Part shown: piece by piece, positions 7,919-16,961 of the stretch
Numbering within the stretch: the first letter of the stretch is position 1
Layout: each line of letters begins with the position of its first letter
Origin: Clostridia bacterium
GTDB lineage: Bacteria; Bacillota; Clostridia; Christensenellales; Borkfalkiaceae
DNA: 64,000 bases
Direction of reading: 5' to 3'
Assembly: GCA_900770185.1 (NCBI GenBank)
Contig: CAAGJM010000006.1
Coordinates: forward strand, 124,001 to 188,000
Notes under the pieces: model-generated
Told to the model about the DNA's origin: nothing
Databases searched by the model: none
What the model saw: the letters and a program-made list of their open reading frames with translations, nothing else
Program-made: the position numbers and the translations under genes

Positions 7919-9292
7919 ATGAAAATAGTAATCGTGGGTTGCGGGCAGATAGGTCTTGCAATCATAAAAAGCTTACTCAACGAAAAACACGACGTGCTTG
8001 CGATAGATTCCAACCCCGCCGTCGTCGAAAACGTTATAAACTCGCTCGACGTTATGGGAATATGCGATAAAGGCGTAACCTACACCAAACTTAAAGAAGC
8101 GGGCGTAGACAAAGCCGATATATTCATCGCTATGACCGACAGCGACGAGATAAATATGGAAACGTGCTCCGTCGCGAAAGCTATGGGCGCGCGTCACACG
8201 ATAGCGCGCATACGCGGCAACGAGTATAACGAGCAAGAAAACCTTGCGTTCATAAAAGAACACTTCCGCATTTCTATGGTCATAAACCCCGAAAAATCGA
8301 CGGCGGAAGCGGTTTATAACATGCTGCGCATCCCCGCGGCGACTTACGTTGAAACGTTTGCGGGCAACGAAGTGGAGATGATAGAACTGCCCGTCGGCAA
8401 AAACCCGCACGTAACGGGCATAGAATTATATAAACTGCGCAAGAACTATCAGCAGGCATTTCTTATTTGCGGCGTGAACCGCGGGGGCGATTTCTTTATT
8501 CCCGGCGGCGCGGACGTTATAAACGAGGGCGATAAAATCGCCGTTATAGTCTCTAATCGCGACGAGCAAAAACTTTTAAAAGAACTCGGCTTTATAACCG
8601 GGGCCGTTAAAGACGTAACGGTCGTCGGCGCAAGCAAAACGGCGATTTATCTTACCGATATGCTTTTAAACGGCAAATACGGCGTTAAACTTATCGAAAA
8701 AAACCGCGACAAGTGCGTCGAAATCGCAAAAACGCTAAAACGCGGCGCGGTCGTCATCAACGGCGACGGAATGTCGCAGGATTTGATGAACGAAGAAGCC
8801 GTCGGCAAAACCGACGCGATAGTTCCGCTTACCGAAAAAGACGAGGAAAACATTTTGATGAGCGTGTACGCGAACTCTTACGGATTTTTAAAGGTCGTGC
8901 CGAAAATAAACGAACAGCAACTCTTTACGATTGCCGACAGTTTAAACATTAAAAACTACGTTTCGCTGCAAAAAACGGTGGCGGATAAAATCAAGCGTTA
9001 CGTCCGCTCGCTCGACGCACCCGCCAGCGCGAAAATCAAAAAACTTTACTCGATTTTCGACGGACTTGCCGAAGCCGACGAGTTCGAAGTTTTATCGGAT
9101 TTTCCCTTCGACGGCGTTCCGCTTAAAAACCTTGAGTTTAAGAAAAAAGCTCTTATCGCGAGCGTGGTGCGAGGCAAAAACGCCTTCGTTCCGGGCGGCG
9201 ACGATTATCTTACGTCCGGCGACTTCGTTATAGTCGTTTCCTGCGACAAAATAACCGACCTGACCGACGCAATAAAGCTTAAACAGGATTAA
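7919..9292 (+). CDS. trkA: Trk potassium uptake regulatory subunit TrkA
   Basis: 457 residues, with two RCK_N/RCK_C halves as usual. The first Rossmann fold starts MKIVIVGCGQIGLAIIKSLL (GxGxxG) with acidic AIDSNP closing the NAD-binding unit; the second begins about residue 225 with VTVVGASKTAIYLTDMLL. RCK_C segments lie at about 140-220 and 370-450. It forms the cytosolic gating ring for TrkH and binds NAD(H)/ATP. One base separates its stop from trkH. No ribosome binding site is visible and the promoter abuts the ATG. Confidence 0.95.
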   Translation: MKIVIVGCGQIGLAIIKSLLNEKHDVLAIDSNPAVVENVINSLDVMGICDKGVTYTKLKEAGVDKADIFIAMTDSDEINMETCSVAKAMGARHTIARIRGNEYNEQENLAFIKEHFRISMVINPEKSTAEAVYNMLRIPAATYVETFAGNEVEMIELPVGKNPHVTGIELYKLRKNYQQAFLICGVNRGGDFFIPGGADVINEGDKIAVIVSNRDEQKLLKELGFITGAVKDVTVVGASKTAIYLTDMLLNGKYGVKLIEKNRDKCVEIAKTLKRGAVVINGDGMSQDLMNEEAVGKTDAIVPLTEKDEENILMSVYANSYGFLKVVPKINEQQLFTIADSLNIKNYVSLQKTVADKIKRYVRSLDAPASAKIKKLYSIFDGLAEADEFEVLSDFPFDGVPLKNLEFKKKALIASVVRGKNAFVPGGDDYLTSGDFVIVVSCDKITDLTDAIKLKQD

Positions 9293-9293
9293 A

Positions 9294-10733
9294 ATGAATT
9301 ACAAAATGGTATTAAAATCGGTGGCGAAGGTCCTTATTCTCGAAGGGGTTTTGCTTTTGCTGCCGTTCGTCGTTTCGATTATTTACGGCGAAAGCGCGAA
9401 ATGGGCGTTTCTTATAACCGCGGGGATATGCGTCGCGGCGGGGCTTCCGTTCGTACTTTTAATAAAACCGTCGTCAACGCTCGTTTACTCGCGCGAGGGG
9501 TTCGTAACCGTCGCGCTCGGCTGGATAGCGGCTTCCCTTTTCGGCGCGCTTCCGTTCGTTATAAGTAAAGATATCCCTTCGTATATAGACGCGCTTTTTG
9601 AAACGGTAAGCGGGTTTACGACGACGGGAGCGTCGATATTAAACGACGTCGAAGCGTTATCTAAAGGCGCGCTTTTCTGGCGCAGTTTTACCCACTGGAT
9701 AGGCGGAATGGGGCTTATAGTCTTCATCGTAGCAATCTCTAAGGGGGGCGGCAGGTCTATACACGTATTGCGCGCGGAAATGCCGGGGCCGACCGTCGAT
9801 AAAATCGCGCCCCGCTCGAAAGACACGGCTATAATTTTATACCTCATTTACGTTGCGATGACCGCTTTCGAAGTAATTATGTTGCTTCTTGGCAAAATGC
9901 CGTTTTTCGAGGCCCTTTTGCATTCGTTCGGCACGGCGGGCACCGGCGGTTTCGGAATTAGAAACGACAGCTTAGCAGGTTACAGCCCCTATATTCAATG
10001 GGTCGTCGCGGTGTTTATGGTCCTTTTCTCCGTAAACTTTAACTGCTACTACTTAATTTTGGTCGGCAAAGTAAAAAACGTTTTAAAAGACACGGAATTT
10101 TTGACCTTTATAGGCATAGTGCTTGCGGCGGTGGCGGCTATAACCGTGAACGTTTACTCGGTTTACGAAAGCGTTGCCGCAAGTTTAAGGGTTGCCGCCT
10201 TTGAAGTTGCTTCGACGATTTCCACGACGGGTTACTCGGTCGCCGATTACAACGCCTTTCCTACCTTTTCAAAAAGCGTAATGTTAGTCCTTATGTTTAT
10301 AGGCGGTTCGGCAGGCTCGACGGCGGGCGGACTTAAAGTTTCGAGGGTAGTTATTTTATTCAAACGCTTCCGCAGGGATATCAAGCAAGCGCTTCGCCCG
10401 AAGTCTGTCGAAGTTGTCAAAATGGATAAAGCTTTGGACGAAACGACGGTGAACGGCGTTACCTCTTACTTCGGGCTTTATATGGCGATAACTCTGTTGG
10501 TTTTCGTGTTTATAAGCATATTCGATAACTTCGGCGTGGAAACGAATTTTTCGGCGACGGTATCGCTGTTTAACAACGTAGGCCCCGGTCTTGGCGCGGT
10601 AGGCCCCGCAGGGAATTACGGCGGATATTCCGTCGTCTCAAAACTTATGCTTACGTTTACGATGCTTCTCGGCAGGCTGGAAATTTACCCCGTTATAATA
10701 GCTTTAAGCCCGTCGACGTGGCTTAAAAAATAA
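9294..10733 (+). CDS. trkH: Trk potassium transporter membrane subunit TrkH
   Basis: 479 residues of mostly hydrophobic sequence built from four M1-P-M2 repeats. Selectivity-filter segments are visible: SGFTTTGAS near 100, FGTAGTGGFG near 215, STISTTGYS near 300 and NNVGPGLGAVGP near 425, each with the filter glycine. Conducts K+ with TrkA. A terminator follows, and a two-component system converges on it from the other strand. Confidence 0.95.
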   Translation: MNYKMVLKSVAKVLILEGVLLLLPFVVSIIYGESAKWAFLITAGICVAAGLPFVLLIKPSSTLVYSREGFVTVALGWIAASLFGALPFVISKDIPSYIDALFETVSGFTTTGASILNDVEALSKGALFWRSFTHWIGGMGLIVFIVAISKGGGRSIHVLRAEMPGPTVDKIAPRSKDTAIILYLIYVAMTAFEVIMLLLGKMPFFEALLHSFGTAGTGGFGIRNDSLAGYSPYIQWVVAVFMVLFSVNFNCYYLILVGKVKNVLKDTEFLTFIGIVLAAVAAITVNVYSVYESVAASLRVAAFEVASTISTTGYSVADYNAFPTFSKSVMLVLMFIGGSAGSTAGGLKVSRVVILFKRFRRDIKQALRPKSVEVVKMDKALDETTVNGVTSYFGLYMAITLLVFVFISIFDNFGVETNFSATVSLFNNVGPGLGAVGPAGNYGGYSVVSKLMLTFTMLLGRLEIYPVIIALSPSTWLKK

Positions 10734-10746
10734 CTTAAATACAGCA

Positions 10747-10782
10747 AAATGCGTTGCTCTGTCCGCAACGCATTTTTTATTT
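10747..10782 (+). terminator. Terminator after trkAH
   Basis: AAATGCGTTGC / GCAACGCATTT perfect 11-bp stem, 7-base loop, followed by a T-rich run. It can also stop the converging kinase transcript. Confidence 0.85.
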
Positions 10783-10796
10783 TTTTAGTTTATTTT

Positions 10797-11849
10797 CTAT
10801 AACTTAACGGTTATCTTGGTTCCGCGGTCAAGTTCGCTTATCGCGACTATTTCCCCGCCGCAAAGTTCCGCTATGCGCTTACATATATTAAGCCCTAAGC
10901 CTAACCCCCCGCGCGAATGTCTGCCGTCCGCCTGATAAAATCTGTCAAAGGCTTTTTTAAGCGTTTCCTCGCTCATTCCGACGCCGTTATCTTCCACCGT
11001 CACCACTGCTTTGCCGTCAACGACTTTCGCCGACACTTTAATTTTTCCGTCGGGTTTAGAATACTTCGCCGCGTTCACCAGAAGGTTTATCCACACTTCT
11101 TTTATAAGGTCTTTATCTCCTTGATATTTAACGCTTTTAAGATCGGTTTCGACGGTTAGATTTTTCTCTTTGAATATGCCGTCTAAAAGTATAATCGTAT
11201 CTTCTATCTGCCCGCTTAGCGAAAAGGTCTGGCGGCTTGTCACGAAAGACTGGCTGTCGAGCTTAGACAGAAGCATAACGTTGCTTGCAAGGCGCGAAAG
11301 CCTGTCGCACTCTTTGATTATTATGTCGAGGCACTCTTTATCGTCGGGCGTTAAGTTTTTGCTTTCCGTCAAAAGTTCGGCGTAGCCTTTAATGCTGACC
11401 ATCGGCGTTTTAAACTCGTGCGAAAAGACCGAAATAAAGTCGTTTTTCATAACCGTTACGCTGTTTAACTGGTCGAGCATTTTGTTGAAGTTGTTGACGA
11501 CCGACATAACGTATTCGTTTCTGGTTTTGTATTCGACTTTGGTCGTAAAGTCGCCTTTAGCGATTCTGTCTAAGTTTTCGTTTATGTTGTTGACGAGTTT
11601 TACGCTCTTATTTGAAAGCACCCACGCTATTATCAGCGCGAAAAGCGTGCTTCCTCCGCCGAAAGCGAACAAAATACCCGTCACGCGCATCTCGGGGTGG
11701 TCTTTCGATATGTCGTTAACAAGGTCCATTATAAACATACCGAGAAGAAGCGCTATTATCCACACCGCAAGCACGACGAAAAATATTATCCACACGGGTA
11801 TAACGTTCTTTTTGGTGAACCACCCGTTTTTAAGGGGTTTTTTATTCAT
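10797..11849 (-). CDS. Membrane sensor histidine kinase
   Basis: 350 residues. Two transmembrane helices (about 17-42 and 56-79) enclose only a short outside loop of about 13 residues, so it probably senses membrane-linked signals rather than a large ligand. A HAMP region follows (about 75-130), then an H-box SHEFKTPMVSIKGYAE with His144, an N-box INLLVNAAKYS and ATP-lid glycines DNGVGMS and GGLGLGL. Partner of the OmpR-type regulator upstream, which its start overlaps by 8 bases. The stimulus and target genes are unknown; convergence on trkAH is not evidence of control. Confidence 0.93.
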   Translation of the reverse strand: MNKKPLKNGWFTKKNVIPVWIIFFVVLAVWIIALLLGMFIMDLVNDISKDHPEMRVTGILFAFGGGSTLFALIIAWVLSNKSVKLVNNINENLDRIAKGDFTTKVEYKTRNEYVMSVVNNFNKMLDQLNSVTVMKNDFISVFSHEFKTPMVSIKGYAELLTESKNLTPDDKECLDIIIKECDRLSRLASNVMLLSKLDSQSFVTSRQTFSLSGQIEDTIILLDGIFKEKNLTVETDLKSVKYQGDKDLIKEVWINLLVNAAKYSKPDGKIKVSAKVVDGKAVVTVEDNGVGMSEETLKKAFDRFYQADGRHSRGGLGLGLNICKRIAELCGGEIVAISELDRGTKITVKL

Positions 11850-12516
11850 TCCTTATCCCCCTGTACCCCACCCCGCGCACGGTGTCGATATCGATTTCTT
11901 TAAAACACTCTATTTTATTCCTTATTTTATTGACGTAAACCTTAACGGAATCTTCTTCCGCGTCGCTGGCAAAGTCCCAGAATTCTTCGAATATCTGACT
12001 TTTAGAGAAGGTTTTTTCGGGATACGCAAGCAACTTAAACAATATACAAAACTCTTTTTTCGTAAGCTGAACGCGGGTTTTATCGTCGTAAACGGCAAGC
12101 AAGTCGTAATCGAGCGTAACCGAACCGACGGTAAGCTTTCTGTCGCTTACCATATTGGCACGCCGCAAAATCGCCTTTATGCGCATTATAAGTTCGTCAA
12201 AATCGACGGGTTTAACCATATAGTCGTCCACGCCGAGCGAAAACCCCGCCGCCTTATCGTCGATAGAGCCGAGCGCGGTGCACATAATAACCGGCGTTTT
12301 ATCGCCCGCAAGGCGTAATTCTTTAACGAACTCGAACCCGTCCTTGTTAGGCATCATCGCATCCACAACCATAATGTCGATATGGTTTTCGTGAAATTTA
12401 CAAAGCGCGTCTTCCCCGTCGACGGCAGGGACGACCGAATATCCCGCGTTTTTAAGTTTTATTTCTATAAGCCGACGGATATTGTAATCGTCTTCGGCAA
12501 CGAGAACGTTAAACAT
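11842..12516 (-). CDS. OmpR/PhoB-family response regulator
   Basis: 224 residues. Receiver domain with acidic pocket EDD (residues 8-10), phosphoacceptor Asp52 in VVDAMMP, Thr80 and Lys102 (YMVKP). The C-terminal winged helix (about 130-224) includes LTKKEFCILFKLLAYPEKTF and the recognition region VKVYVNKIRNKIE. First gene of the kinase operon. Confidence 0.95.
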   Translation of the reverse strand: MFNVLVAEDDYNIRRLIEIKLKNAGYSVVPAVDGEDALCKFHENHIDIMVVDAMMPNKDGFEFVKELRLAGDKTPVIMCTALGSIDDKAAGFSLGVDDYMVKPVDFDELIMRIKAILRRANMVSDRKLTVGSVTLDYDLLAVYDDKTRVQLTKKEFCILFKLLAYPEKTFSKSQIFEEFWDFASDAEEDSVKVYVNKIRNKIECFKEIDIDTVRGVGYRGIRNE

Positions 12517-12557
12517 TTATCTCCTTTTTAAGCCGCTTAATCTTTTAAACCGCGCTT

Positions 12558-13049
12558 TTATCGCGTCGTCCTGCGCTTAATCGCGTCGTTTACGTTATCG
12601 AAAGCTATCGTAAACGCAACGGCAAGCGGCAAATCTTCCTCCTTAAAAACATCCGCCTCATAGCAATCGGCTATCAGGTTTTTAGCGGTGTTTTCATATT
12701 TGACGGTGAAAATAAGCTCTCCCGACCTGTAAACGGCGTAACTTCTTCCTTCTTTTTCAACGGCAAAATCTCCGCCGAAGTTTACGACTTTAAAACCGAA
12801 GCCCACGCGCTCGCTTATTTTAACGAGTTTGTTACCGTCCGCGTCGAAAATAAACGCGCTTGAAAACAAAAGGTGCCAGAATTTATTGCGCACGGTGAAA
12901 AGTTTTTCATTGCCAAGCGTTTTGACTTTCTTTTTGTGCGTGGGCGAGAAAACCTTGCCCGCCACCTTTAAAACGTTTGCGCCCGACTCGTCGGTCACGG
13001 TTGACCCGCCCGCAAGCGTCAAAGCTTTGTTTCGTATAAAATATTTCAT
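12558..13049 (-). CDS. LURP-one-related / YxjI-like family protein
   Basis: 163 residues predicted to form the 12-stranded Tubby-like beta barrel of the LURP-one-related family: short beta pairs with turns such as VTDESGANVLKVAGK, VFDADGNKLVKI-like and YRSGELIFTVKY. Members in bacteria have no settled function; phospholipid scrambling or binding is proposed from the fold. It is preceded by two small unknown genes on the same strand and may share their transcript. Confidence 0.65.
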   Translation of the reverse strand: MKYFIRNKALTLAGGSTVTDESGANVLKVAGKVFSPTHKKKVKTLGNEKLFTVRNKFWHLLFSSAFIFDADGNKLVKISERVGFGFKVVNFGGDFAVEKEGRSYAVYRSGELIFTVKYENTAKNLIADCYEADVFKEEDLPLAVAFTIAFDNVNDAIKRRTTR

Positions 13050-13084
13050 AATTCCCCCTGTTAAATCAAACTATAAGCACTTTT

Positions 13085-13609
13085 TTAATTTATTATTTTG
13101 AAAACCGCTATCGCCGCCGCGATTACAAAAACCGCCACGGTAAATAATATTTTTATTTTTTTAAGAGTTTTTTGGCGGGCTTTTGCCGTTTGATCTTCAT
13201 AAAAAAGGTTTTTTTGCATCGAAACCGTCTCAGGATCGAAAAGGACCGCCGCCCCGCCCTCCGCGTAAGGCGCAAGCCGCACGCTCACCGTTTGCGCTTT
13301 TTGCAAATCGACGAAAAACTCGACTTCCATAGTCCTGAAATTTTTCTCGCGCACGTCGAAAATTCCGAAAACGCTCAGAATGTAGTAGAATAAAAATTTA
13401 AGTATATAAAGCTTTGAATTTATTTCAAACGTCTTTTTAAAAACCACGTTTACGACGTCGTTATCGGTAGAATGCTCGTACCTCATCGGCGCGCTGAATC
13501 TCTTTTCTTTATTCTGAACCTTAACCCCGTCAACGTAAACGTCCGCTTCATACCAGCGGTTGTTGTAAGGGTTTAAAGTAAAATTATATCTGCCGCTTGT
13601 TTTCCTCAT
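13085..13609 (-). CDS. Hypothetical protein with C-terminal membrane helix
   Basis: 174 residues from the ATG at 13609, which overlaps the stop of the preceding gene as ATGA, so translation is coupled; the longer frame to 13711 is not needed. Residues 1-120 are soluble and beta-rich, with one hydrophobic patch near 70-90 (LYILKFLFYYILSVFGIF). The end (about 148-174) is a single transmembrane helix after a Lys-rich stretch, suggesting a tail-anchored topology. No family recognised. Confidence 0.55.
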   Translation of the reverse strand: MRKTSGRYNFTLNPYNNRWYEADVYVDGVKVQNKEKRFSAPMRYEHSTDNDVVNVVFKKTFEINSKLYILKFLFYYILSVFGIFDVREKNFRTMEVEFFVDLQKAQTVSVRLAPYAEGGAAVLFDPETVSMQKNLFYEDQTAKARQKTLKKIKILFTVAVFVIAAAIAVFKIIN

Positions 13610-14040
13610 TGCTCCACCCCCGCCGAAACCGAAAACGATATCGCAAACAATATGACCGACGCGATTAAAATTACTATCTGAAACACGAACCGCTTTTTTG
13701 CTTCCGCCCATTTTAAGTCGAACGCCATCAAAATAAGGCTTACGGCGGAAATTATCATTCCGACCAAAGCGATATTCGGAATTACGGGCGTAATTTTTTT
13801 AACGTACTCGAACATGTTGGATGCGTGCGTCGGGAACTTTCTGAAATCTTCGATCAATAAAATCGTACCCACAAAAAAGATTATAAGCGCAAACCATATA
13901 ATCAGCGCAAATACGTAAAAGAGTACGGTGAACACCGTTGACAGCATGCATATTACGGTTACGGCGAGCGCAACGACGGACAATCTGTTTAAAATTATTC
14001 CCGTATGCGCCGAAAACCGCCTTAAATCGTCTTTAATCAA
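13606..14040 (-). CDS. Hypothetical four-helix membrane protein (TTG start)
   Basis: 144 residues with four hydrophobic segments (about 20-42, 48-65, 90-110 and 118-140). The frame extends to an ATG at 14115, but the clear promoter at 14092-14120 would place the transcript start near 14085, inside that extension. A TTG at 14040, preceded by GGAGGGGAGG, fits the promoter. Translationally coupled to the next gene through an ATGA overlap. No family recognised. Confidence 0.55.
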   Translation of the reverse strand: MIKDDLRRFSAHTGIILNRLSVVALAVTVICMLSTVFTVLFYVFALIIWFALIIFFVGTILLIEDFRKFPTHASNMFEYVKKITPVIPNIALVGMIISAVSLILMAFDLKWAEAKKRFVFQIVILIASVILFAISFSVSAGVEQ

Positions 14041-14091
14041 ACCTCCCCTCCTTATAACGGCTATGCCTTTTAACGTTACTTCGTTAAGTTT

Positions 14092-14120
14092 ATTATATGC
14101 GAAAACCGCGTTCAAGTCAA
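14092..14120 (-). promoter_or_regulatory. Sigma-A promoter that decides the start of the 13.6-14.0 kb gene
   Basis: Minus-strand TTGACT, 17 bases, TATAAT. Predicted start of transcription is near 14085. Confidence 0.7.
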
Positions 14121-14143
14121 GAGCGCGATTACACGCGCAAAAT

Positions 14144-14172
14144 AAAACGGCTTGTAAACCAAGCCGTTTTTA
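14144..14172 (-). terminator. Terminator-like hairpin in the 14.1-14.4 kb intergenic region
   Basis: AAAACGGCTT / AAGCCGTTTT perfect 10-bp stem with T-rich tails on both strands. No gene is seen between it and the esterase terminator at 14341; a 22-codon frame there lacks a ribosome binding site. Confidence 0.6.
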
Positions 14173-14340
14173 AATTTACGCTTCAAAGTCCCGCTCGTCT
14201 TCCGCTAACAACAGCTTGATAACTTTTGTCTTTTTAAGCATGTGTTTTGCGCCGATAACTTCGTCGCTATAAAAAAATAACCCGCAAACTTAAATTTTAG
14301 TTAAATATTATCACAACGCGGTTAGTTTGTAAACGATAAA

Positions 14341-14369
14341 AATTTCCGCACTTAATCATGTGCGGGAAT
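14341..14369 (-). terminator. Terminator after GDSL esterase
   Basis: Minus-strand TTCCCGCAC / GTGCGGAA (one bulge), followed by ATTTTTA. Confidence 0.6.
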
Positions 14370-14381
14370 TTATAACATTTT

Positions 14382-15026
14382 TTATTTGCGCTCGCTTAAA
14401 ACGGCTTCTATAAGCGGAGAAACGTAATCGCAATAAAGTTTGCCGATATACATCCTGCCGTAGTCGGACGGATGAACGCCGTCGCTCGCAAAATCAAGAA
14501 TATCTTTTCCGATAGACTCAGACGCCATAAGTCCGTCCGTCGGTAAATAAACGTCGGCATATTCCCGCGCGAGTGCGCGAATAATTTGAATCTTCGGATC
14601 TAAATCTTCCCTGAAATACAATTTATCCGCAACGGGCATCAAAAACGGCTCTATCATCATAATTTTAGCGTTCGTTTTTTCTTTTATACCTGCTAAAACG
14701 GCGCGATAGCGGGCTTTAAACACGTCGTTTTCAATCCAGTCTTTTTGTTCGGCGTGATGCCACACGTCGTTTATGCCTATCATAATCGAAACGATATCGG
14801 GCTGAACGTCGATAAAATCGCTTTGCAACCTTTCCTTTAAATCTTTCGTCTGATTGCCGCCTATCCCTAAATTAACGAATTCGAACTCAACGCCGACAAA
14901 CTTGTTTTTAATGTTTTCGGCTGCGTATTTGACGTATCCGTCGCCAATGTTGTGGGAATCTGCTTTATCGCGCCCCCAGGCGGTTATGCTGTCGCCCTGA
15001 AACAAAATTTTGATTTTTTTATTCAT
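14382..15026 (-). CDS. SGNH/GDSL-type hydrolase
   Basis: 214 residues with the SGNH blocks: FQGDSITAWGRD (nucleophile Ser near residue 14), GIGGNQTKDL, GINDVWHH and the terminal DGVHPSDYG catalytic Asp/His pair. No signal peptide is seen, so it probably acts in the cytoplasm. The family (RhgT, acetylxylan or lysophospholipase types) removes acyl groups from carbohydrates or lipids; the substrate cannot be read here. Last gene after the MerR, FAD-oxidoreductase and phosphopantetheinyl transferase genes, 35 bases from its neighbour. Confidence 0.88.
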   Translation of the reverse strand: MNKKIKILFQGDSITAWGRDKADSHNIGDGYVKYAAENIKNKFVGVEFEFVNLGIGGNQTKDLKERLQSDFIDVQPDIVSIMIGINDVWHHAEQKDWIENDVFKARYRAVLAGIKEKTNAKIMMIEPFLMPVADKLYFREDLDPKIQIIRALAREYADVYLPTDGLMASESIGKDILDFASDGVHPSDYGRMYIGKLYCDYVSPLIEAVLSERK

Positions 15027-15061
15027 TTTATGCTCCTTTTATTTTTAAGTTCAGCGTTGTT

Positions 15062-15604
15062 TTAGCAACGCTTTAAATTTATTTTTTCTTTTGCGGCGAA
15101 TGCGTATGCGTATTTTTCGCCGAAAAGTTCCGCCACGCCAGTTAAATATTTAAGTTCGCCGAAGTCTTTTTTTACGTTGCCGTAAAACTTAATCGCCGCT
15201 TCGCGCTTGCACCAGTTTATAAACAGTTCGTCAAAGCTCGAAGCCTCAAAGTTTAAAAACTTTTTTAGTTTTTCGGTAGCGCGGGCGGGGTCTACGCGCT
15301 CTAAATCGACGCCGAAGTTTTCGCTTGCCGCCGCCGCAACCGCCACGCCCTTAGAGTGCGATACGCATATACAAAACCCGCGTATAGTTGGCTTTTCGCT
15401 ATCGAACGAAACGCCGTCAAGCGTTTTAGAAAACGCTTTTTCAGTAACTTTATCGAGCAAATTCCACGCGGTCGCGCTGTCGATGCGCGCGGCTTTATCG
15501 GTGTATTTTAACACGTGCGCAATAACTTTTTCGGGCAAGTTTTTTATCAAAACGTCCGTTTCTAAACTGTAATCGATTTTCTTAACAGAGTAATATATAT
15601 TCAT
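15062..15604 (-). CDS. 4'-phosphopantetheinyl transferase (Sfp superfamily)
   Basis: 180 residues, shorter than Sfp (about 224) but with its motifs: CVSHSKGVAVAAA (82-94), the Mg2+-binding GVDLE (98-102) and WCKREAAIKFYG (131-142), corresponding to the WxxKEA helix with Arg in place of the usual Lys. Transfers phosphopantetheine from CoA to a carrier-protein serine. It lies between an FAD oxidoreductase and a GDSL esterase, not beside a carrier protein; two orphan acyl carrier proteins at 51.3 and 52.8 kb are candidate substrates, by inference only. Confidence 0.85.
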   Translation of the reverse strand: MNIYYSVKKIDYSLETDVLIKNLPEKVIAHVLKYTDKAARIDSATAWNLLDKVTEKAFSKTLDGVSFDSEKPTIRGFCICVSHSKGVAVAAAASENFGVDLERVDPARATEKLKKFLNFEASSFDELFINWCKREAAIKFYGNVKKDFGELKYLTGVAELFGEKYAYAFAAKEKINLKRC

Positions 15605-15628
15605 GGTAAATCGTCGAGATAACGCCGC

Positions 15629-16900
15629 TTAATCGCTTATAAACGCGCCGCCTTTTTTAAGTTCGGCTCGAAGTGTTTTGATATCGACTTCGCGGTTTTT
15701 CAAATTGTTTTTAACCGCAAGCGCTGCGGCAACCCCCGCCGCCTCGCCCATGCACGCGCAAGTCGGCATTATTCTTACGGCCGAGTGCGCCGCCTGATCC
15801 GCCGACAAACACCTGCCCGCAACAAGCAAATTGTCAAGCTCTTTGGGGAGCAAGCATCTATACGGAATACTATAAAATTTAGCGGGATCGAACTCGAAAT
15901 ATTCCGTTCCCGTCCCCGTAGGACTATGGATATCTATCATATACGACCCGTAAGCGACGGCGTCGTCAAACTGCCGGTAACTTTTTAGGTCTTCGGCGGT
16001 CAGAACGTATTCGCCATTTAACTTGCGACTTTCCCTTACGCCTATTTCGGGCGCGACGGATATAAGGGTCGCTTTTTTAAACGCGGTAGAGTTAGTCTTT
16101 AAAAAATTCATGATTTCAAGGACTTGCTCCCGCGCGATGAATTCCGCTTTCGTCCTGTCGAAAACGTCTACGGGGTTTAAGCCGACCACGCGCGTGGTGT
16201 TAAAATGTACCACCCCGTCGCCTATATGCAAAAAGGCGAGAATGTTTTCACGCGGGTTTTTAATTTCGCCCGCCGCGCGCTTTTGTTTGTAGAGGTTTTG
16301 AAGCCCGTCGTAATCTCGCATAAACTGCTCTATATCCACGCCGCACACGCGGAAGCAAGTCGTCATCGGCTGACAAAGCCCGTCGCTATTCCGCCCGAGC
16401 GTAAAACCGCACCCCGCAAGCGCAAGCAAATCGCCGTCGCCCGTCGCGTCGATAAAAAAGCTTCCTTTAACGGTTAAACTCTGCGCGCCGCTTTGAACGG
16501 TTATTTCTTCTATTTTACGGTCTACGCGCTTAACCCCCGTTAAAACGGAATGGAATAAAACGCTTACGCCGCTATCAAGCGCTAACTTATCGAGCGCGAG
16601 TTTTAAATATTCGGGGCTGAAAAACGGGTCGGCTGTGTCGCGTTCGGCATAATTTATACCTTCCAAACTTTCGGCGGTTTTTCTTATTTCGGAAAAAATG
16701 CCTTTTGCGATATACTCGCGCACGCCGCCCTTATCTATATAACATTTCATAAACGGGTACACCAACATATTGGTTGCCGCGCCGCCTAAGCTTCCGCCGC
16801 GCTCTATCAATAAAGTTTTCGCCCCGTCGCGCGCCGCTTTTACCGCCGCCGCAACGCCGCTAAGCCCGCCGCCCACGACGACGACTTCGTATTCAAGCAT
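15629..16900 (-). CDS. FAD-dependent oxidoreductase (FAD_oxidored family)
   Basis: 423 residues. N-terminal dinucleotide fold VVVVGGGLSGVAAAVKAARDG followed by LLIERGGSLGGAATN; a second FAD contact FIDATGDGDLLALAG near 150; and a C-terminal LLVAGRCLSADQAAHSAVRIMPTC block typical of this family, whose substrates are mostly unknown. Soluble. 61 bases downstream of the MerR gene and 24 bases before the phosphopantetheinyl transferase, so regulation by the MerR protein is plausible. Confidence 0.85.
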   Translation of the reverse strand: MLEYEVVVVGGGLSGVAAAVKAARDGAKTLLIERGGSLGGAATNMLVYPFMKCYIDKGGVREYIAKGIFSEIRKTAESLEGINYAERDTADPFFSPEYLKLALDKLALDSGVSVLFHSVLTGVKRVDRKIEEITVQSGAQSLTVKGSFFIDATGDGDLLALAGCGFTLGRNSDGLCQPMTTCFRVCGVDIEQFMRDYDGLQNLYKQKRAAGEIKNPRENILAFLHIGDGVVHFNTTRVVGLNPVDVFDRTKAEFIAREQVLEIMNFLKTNSTAFKKATLISVAPEIGVRESRKLNGEYVLTAEDLKSYRQFDDAVAYGSYMIDIHSPTGTGTEYFEFDPAKFYSIPYRCLLPKELDNLLVAGRCLSADQAAHSAVRIMPTCACMGEAAGVAAALAVKNNLKNREVDIKTLRAELKKGGAFISD

Positions 16901-16961
16901 AATTATCTCCTTAATTTAACCGATTTATCTAACTATACGCCGGTTTTTATGTTGCGGCGTT

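Noticed and set aside
14176..14241. 22-codon minus-strand frame MLKKTKVIKLLLAEDERDFEA with a terminator behind it
   Set aside because: No ribosome binding site or promoter is seen, it has no recognisable family, and a frame this short is expected by chance.
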